Assembly (NCBI RefSeq): GCF_002101335.1
Contig: NZ_CP020773.1
Coordinates: 1,116,001 to 1,180,000, forward strand
Source of the DNA: Staphylococcus lutrae
Lineage (GTDB): Bacteria > Bacillota > Bacilli > Staphylococcales > Staphylococcaceae
DNA length: 64,000 nt
Reading direction: 5' to 3'
Shown here: in pieces, positions 63,394 to 64,000 of the stretch
Position numbering within the stretch: the stretch's first letter is position 1
Layout of the letters: the number at the start of each line of letters is the position of its first letter
The notes under the pieces: model-generated
Databases searched by the model: none
Told to the model about the DNA's origin: nothing
The model's input: the letters and a program-made list of their open reading frames with translations, nothing else
Position numbers and translations under genes: made by a program

Positions 63394-64000
63394 ATGAAAG
63401 CACTCGTATATCGTGGTCCAGGTGAAAAAGAATGGATTGAAGTAGATAAGCCGTTATTACAAAAGCCAACTGATGTCATTGTTAAAATCACTAAAACAAC
63501 TATTTGTGGAACAGATTTACACATTTTAAAGGGAGATGTCCCTGCCGTGACGGATGGACGTATTTTAGGTCACGAAGGTGTGGGCATTGTTGATGAAGTC
63601 GGCGATGCCGTCACACAATTTAAAAAAGGAGATAAAGTGATTATTTCAGCGATTACCTCTTGCGGTTCGTGTTACTACTGTAAAAAACAATTGCAAGCTC
63701 ATTGCGAAGATGGTGGCTGGATTTTAGGACACTTAATCGATGGAACACAGGCAGAATATGTGCGCATTCCACACGCGGACAACAGCTTGCATCGTGTACC
63801 TGATGCTGCAAATGATGAAGCACTTGTAATGTTAAGTGATATTTTACCAACCAGTTTTGAAGTCGGAACACTCAGTTCGAACGTCAACCCTGGTGATACG
63901 GTCGCTATTGTCGGTGCAGGTCCCATCGGCTTGGCTGCAGTGCTTACGGCTCAATTTTACTCACCAGCAGAAATTATTATGATTGATTTAGATGACAATC
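63394..64000 (+). CDS. Zinc-dependent alcohol dehydrogenase, N-terminal part (cut by window end)
   Basis: At least 202 residues of a medium-chain zinc dehydrogenase. Catalytic zinc ligands are in TTICGTDLHI (Cys near 38) and GHEGVGIV (His near 60). The structural zinc loop has four cysteines in SCGSCYYCKKQLQAHC (about 90-104). The Rossmann motif GDTVAIVGAGPIGLAAV starts near 167. AGGTG is 8 bp before the ATG. It resembles the threonine/butanediol/alcohol dehydrogenase group; the substrate is not settled. Candidate for Rex control, which would make it a fermentation enzyme. Confidence 0.9.
   Translation, partial: MKALVYRGPGEKEWIEVDKPLLQKPTDVIVKITKTTICGTDLHILKGDVPAVTDGRILGHEGVGIVDEVGDAVTQFKKGDKVIISAITSCGSCYYCKKQLQAHCEDGGWILGHLIDGTQAEYVRIPHADNSLHRVPDAANDEALVMLSDILPTSFEVGTLSSNVNPGDTVAIVGAGPIGLAAVLTAQFYSPAEIIMIDLDDN

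Overview
The window reads as chromosome of a Staphylococcus, most likely an animal-associated coagulase-positive species of the S. intermedius/pseudintermedius group. This rests on AT-rich DNA, YSIRK/LPXTG and KxYKxGKxW surface proteins, a staphylococcal lipase, Mqo, HypR-MerA, HrtAB-type and Dps/KatA genes, and a SadA-like aromatic amino acid decarboxylase. The species call is inference from gene content only.

Left part (1-24.3 kb), surface and secreted proteins: the first 13.5 kb is one uninterrupted minus-strand reading frame of at least 4,507 codons. It is a giant serine-rich-repeat adhesin whose C-terminus lies outside the window. Next come malate:quinone oxidoreductase with a small membrane peptide, the YSIRK lipase Geh, an isoprenylcysteine methyltransferase-like protein, an LPETG-anchored Sdr-type adhesin, a small HTH protein and an FMN reductase.

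Middle part (22.9-36.7 kb), detoxification and metals: a TetR/arylamine N-acetyltransferase pair is divergent from an MFS-DoxX-amidohydrolase operon, with a palindrome between -35 and -10. Then follow hypR-merA (hypothiocyanous acid defence), an HrtAB-like ABC exporter, and a two-gene unit (flavoprotein with a Cys-rich tail plus a FeoB-like membrane protein without a G domain) behind a near-perfect Zur-type box. A class I aminotransferase is translationally coupled to a Na+/solute symporter.

Accessory island (36.8-43.9 kb): a very AT-rich four-gene cluster looks like a compact RiPP pathway. It holds a 25-residue precursor with a YxxP leader motif, a radical SAM/SPASM enzyme with an N-terminal PqqD-like domain, a glutathione S-transferase-like protein with a C-terminal PqqD-like domain, and an MFS exporter. 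It is followed by a nested pile of mobile DNA: a degenerate group II intron sitting exactly at the dps terminator, holding a decayed IS21-type remnant and a complete IS21-family element with a 6-bp target duplication. I consider the RiPP cluster the most novel system here.

Right part (44-64 kb), core and metabolism: dps, a PH-like protein, katA behind a perfect PerR box, a BstA/DinB protein, a small secreted protein, a SadA-like decarboxylase facing an Lrp regulator, a TetR-isochorismatase-Bcr/CflA drug-efflux run, an NAD(P)-binding protein, azoreductase and a DoxX protein. The biotin operon bioDAFW (no bioB inside it) sits behind a BirA-type operator. Lactate permease, a TDT transporter and a zinc alcohol dehydrogenase (cut by the window edge) follow, with a Rex-type site between the last two. 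No rRNA, tRNA or CRISPR array was seen.
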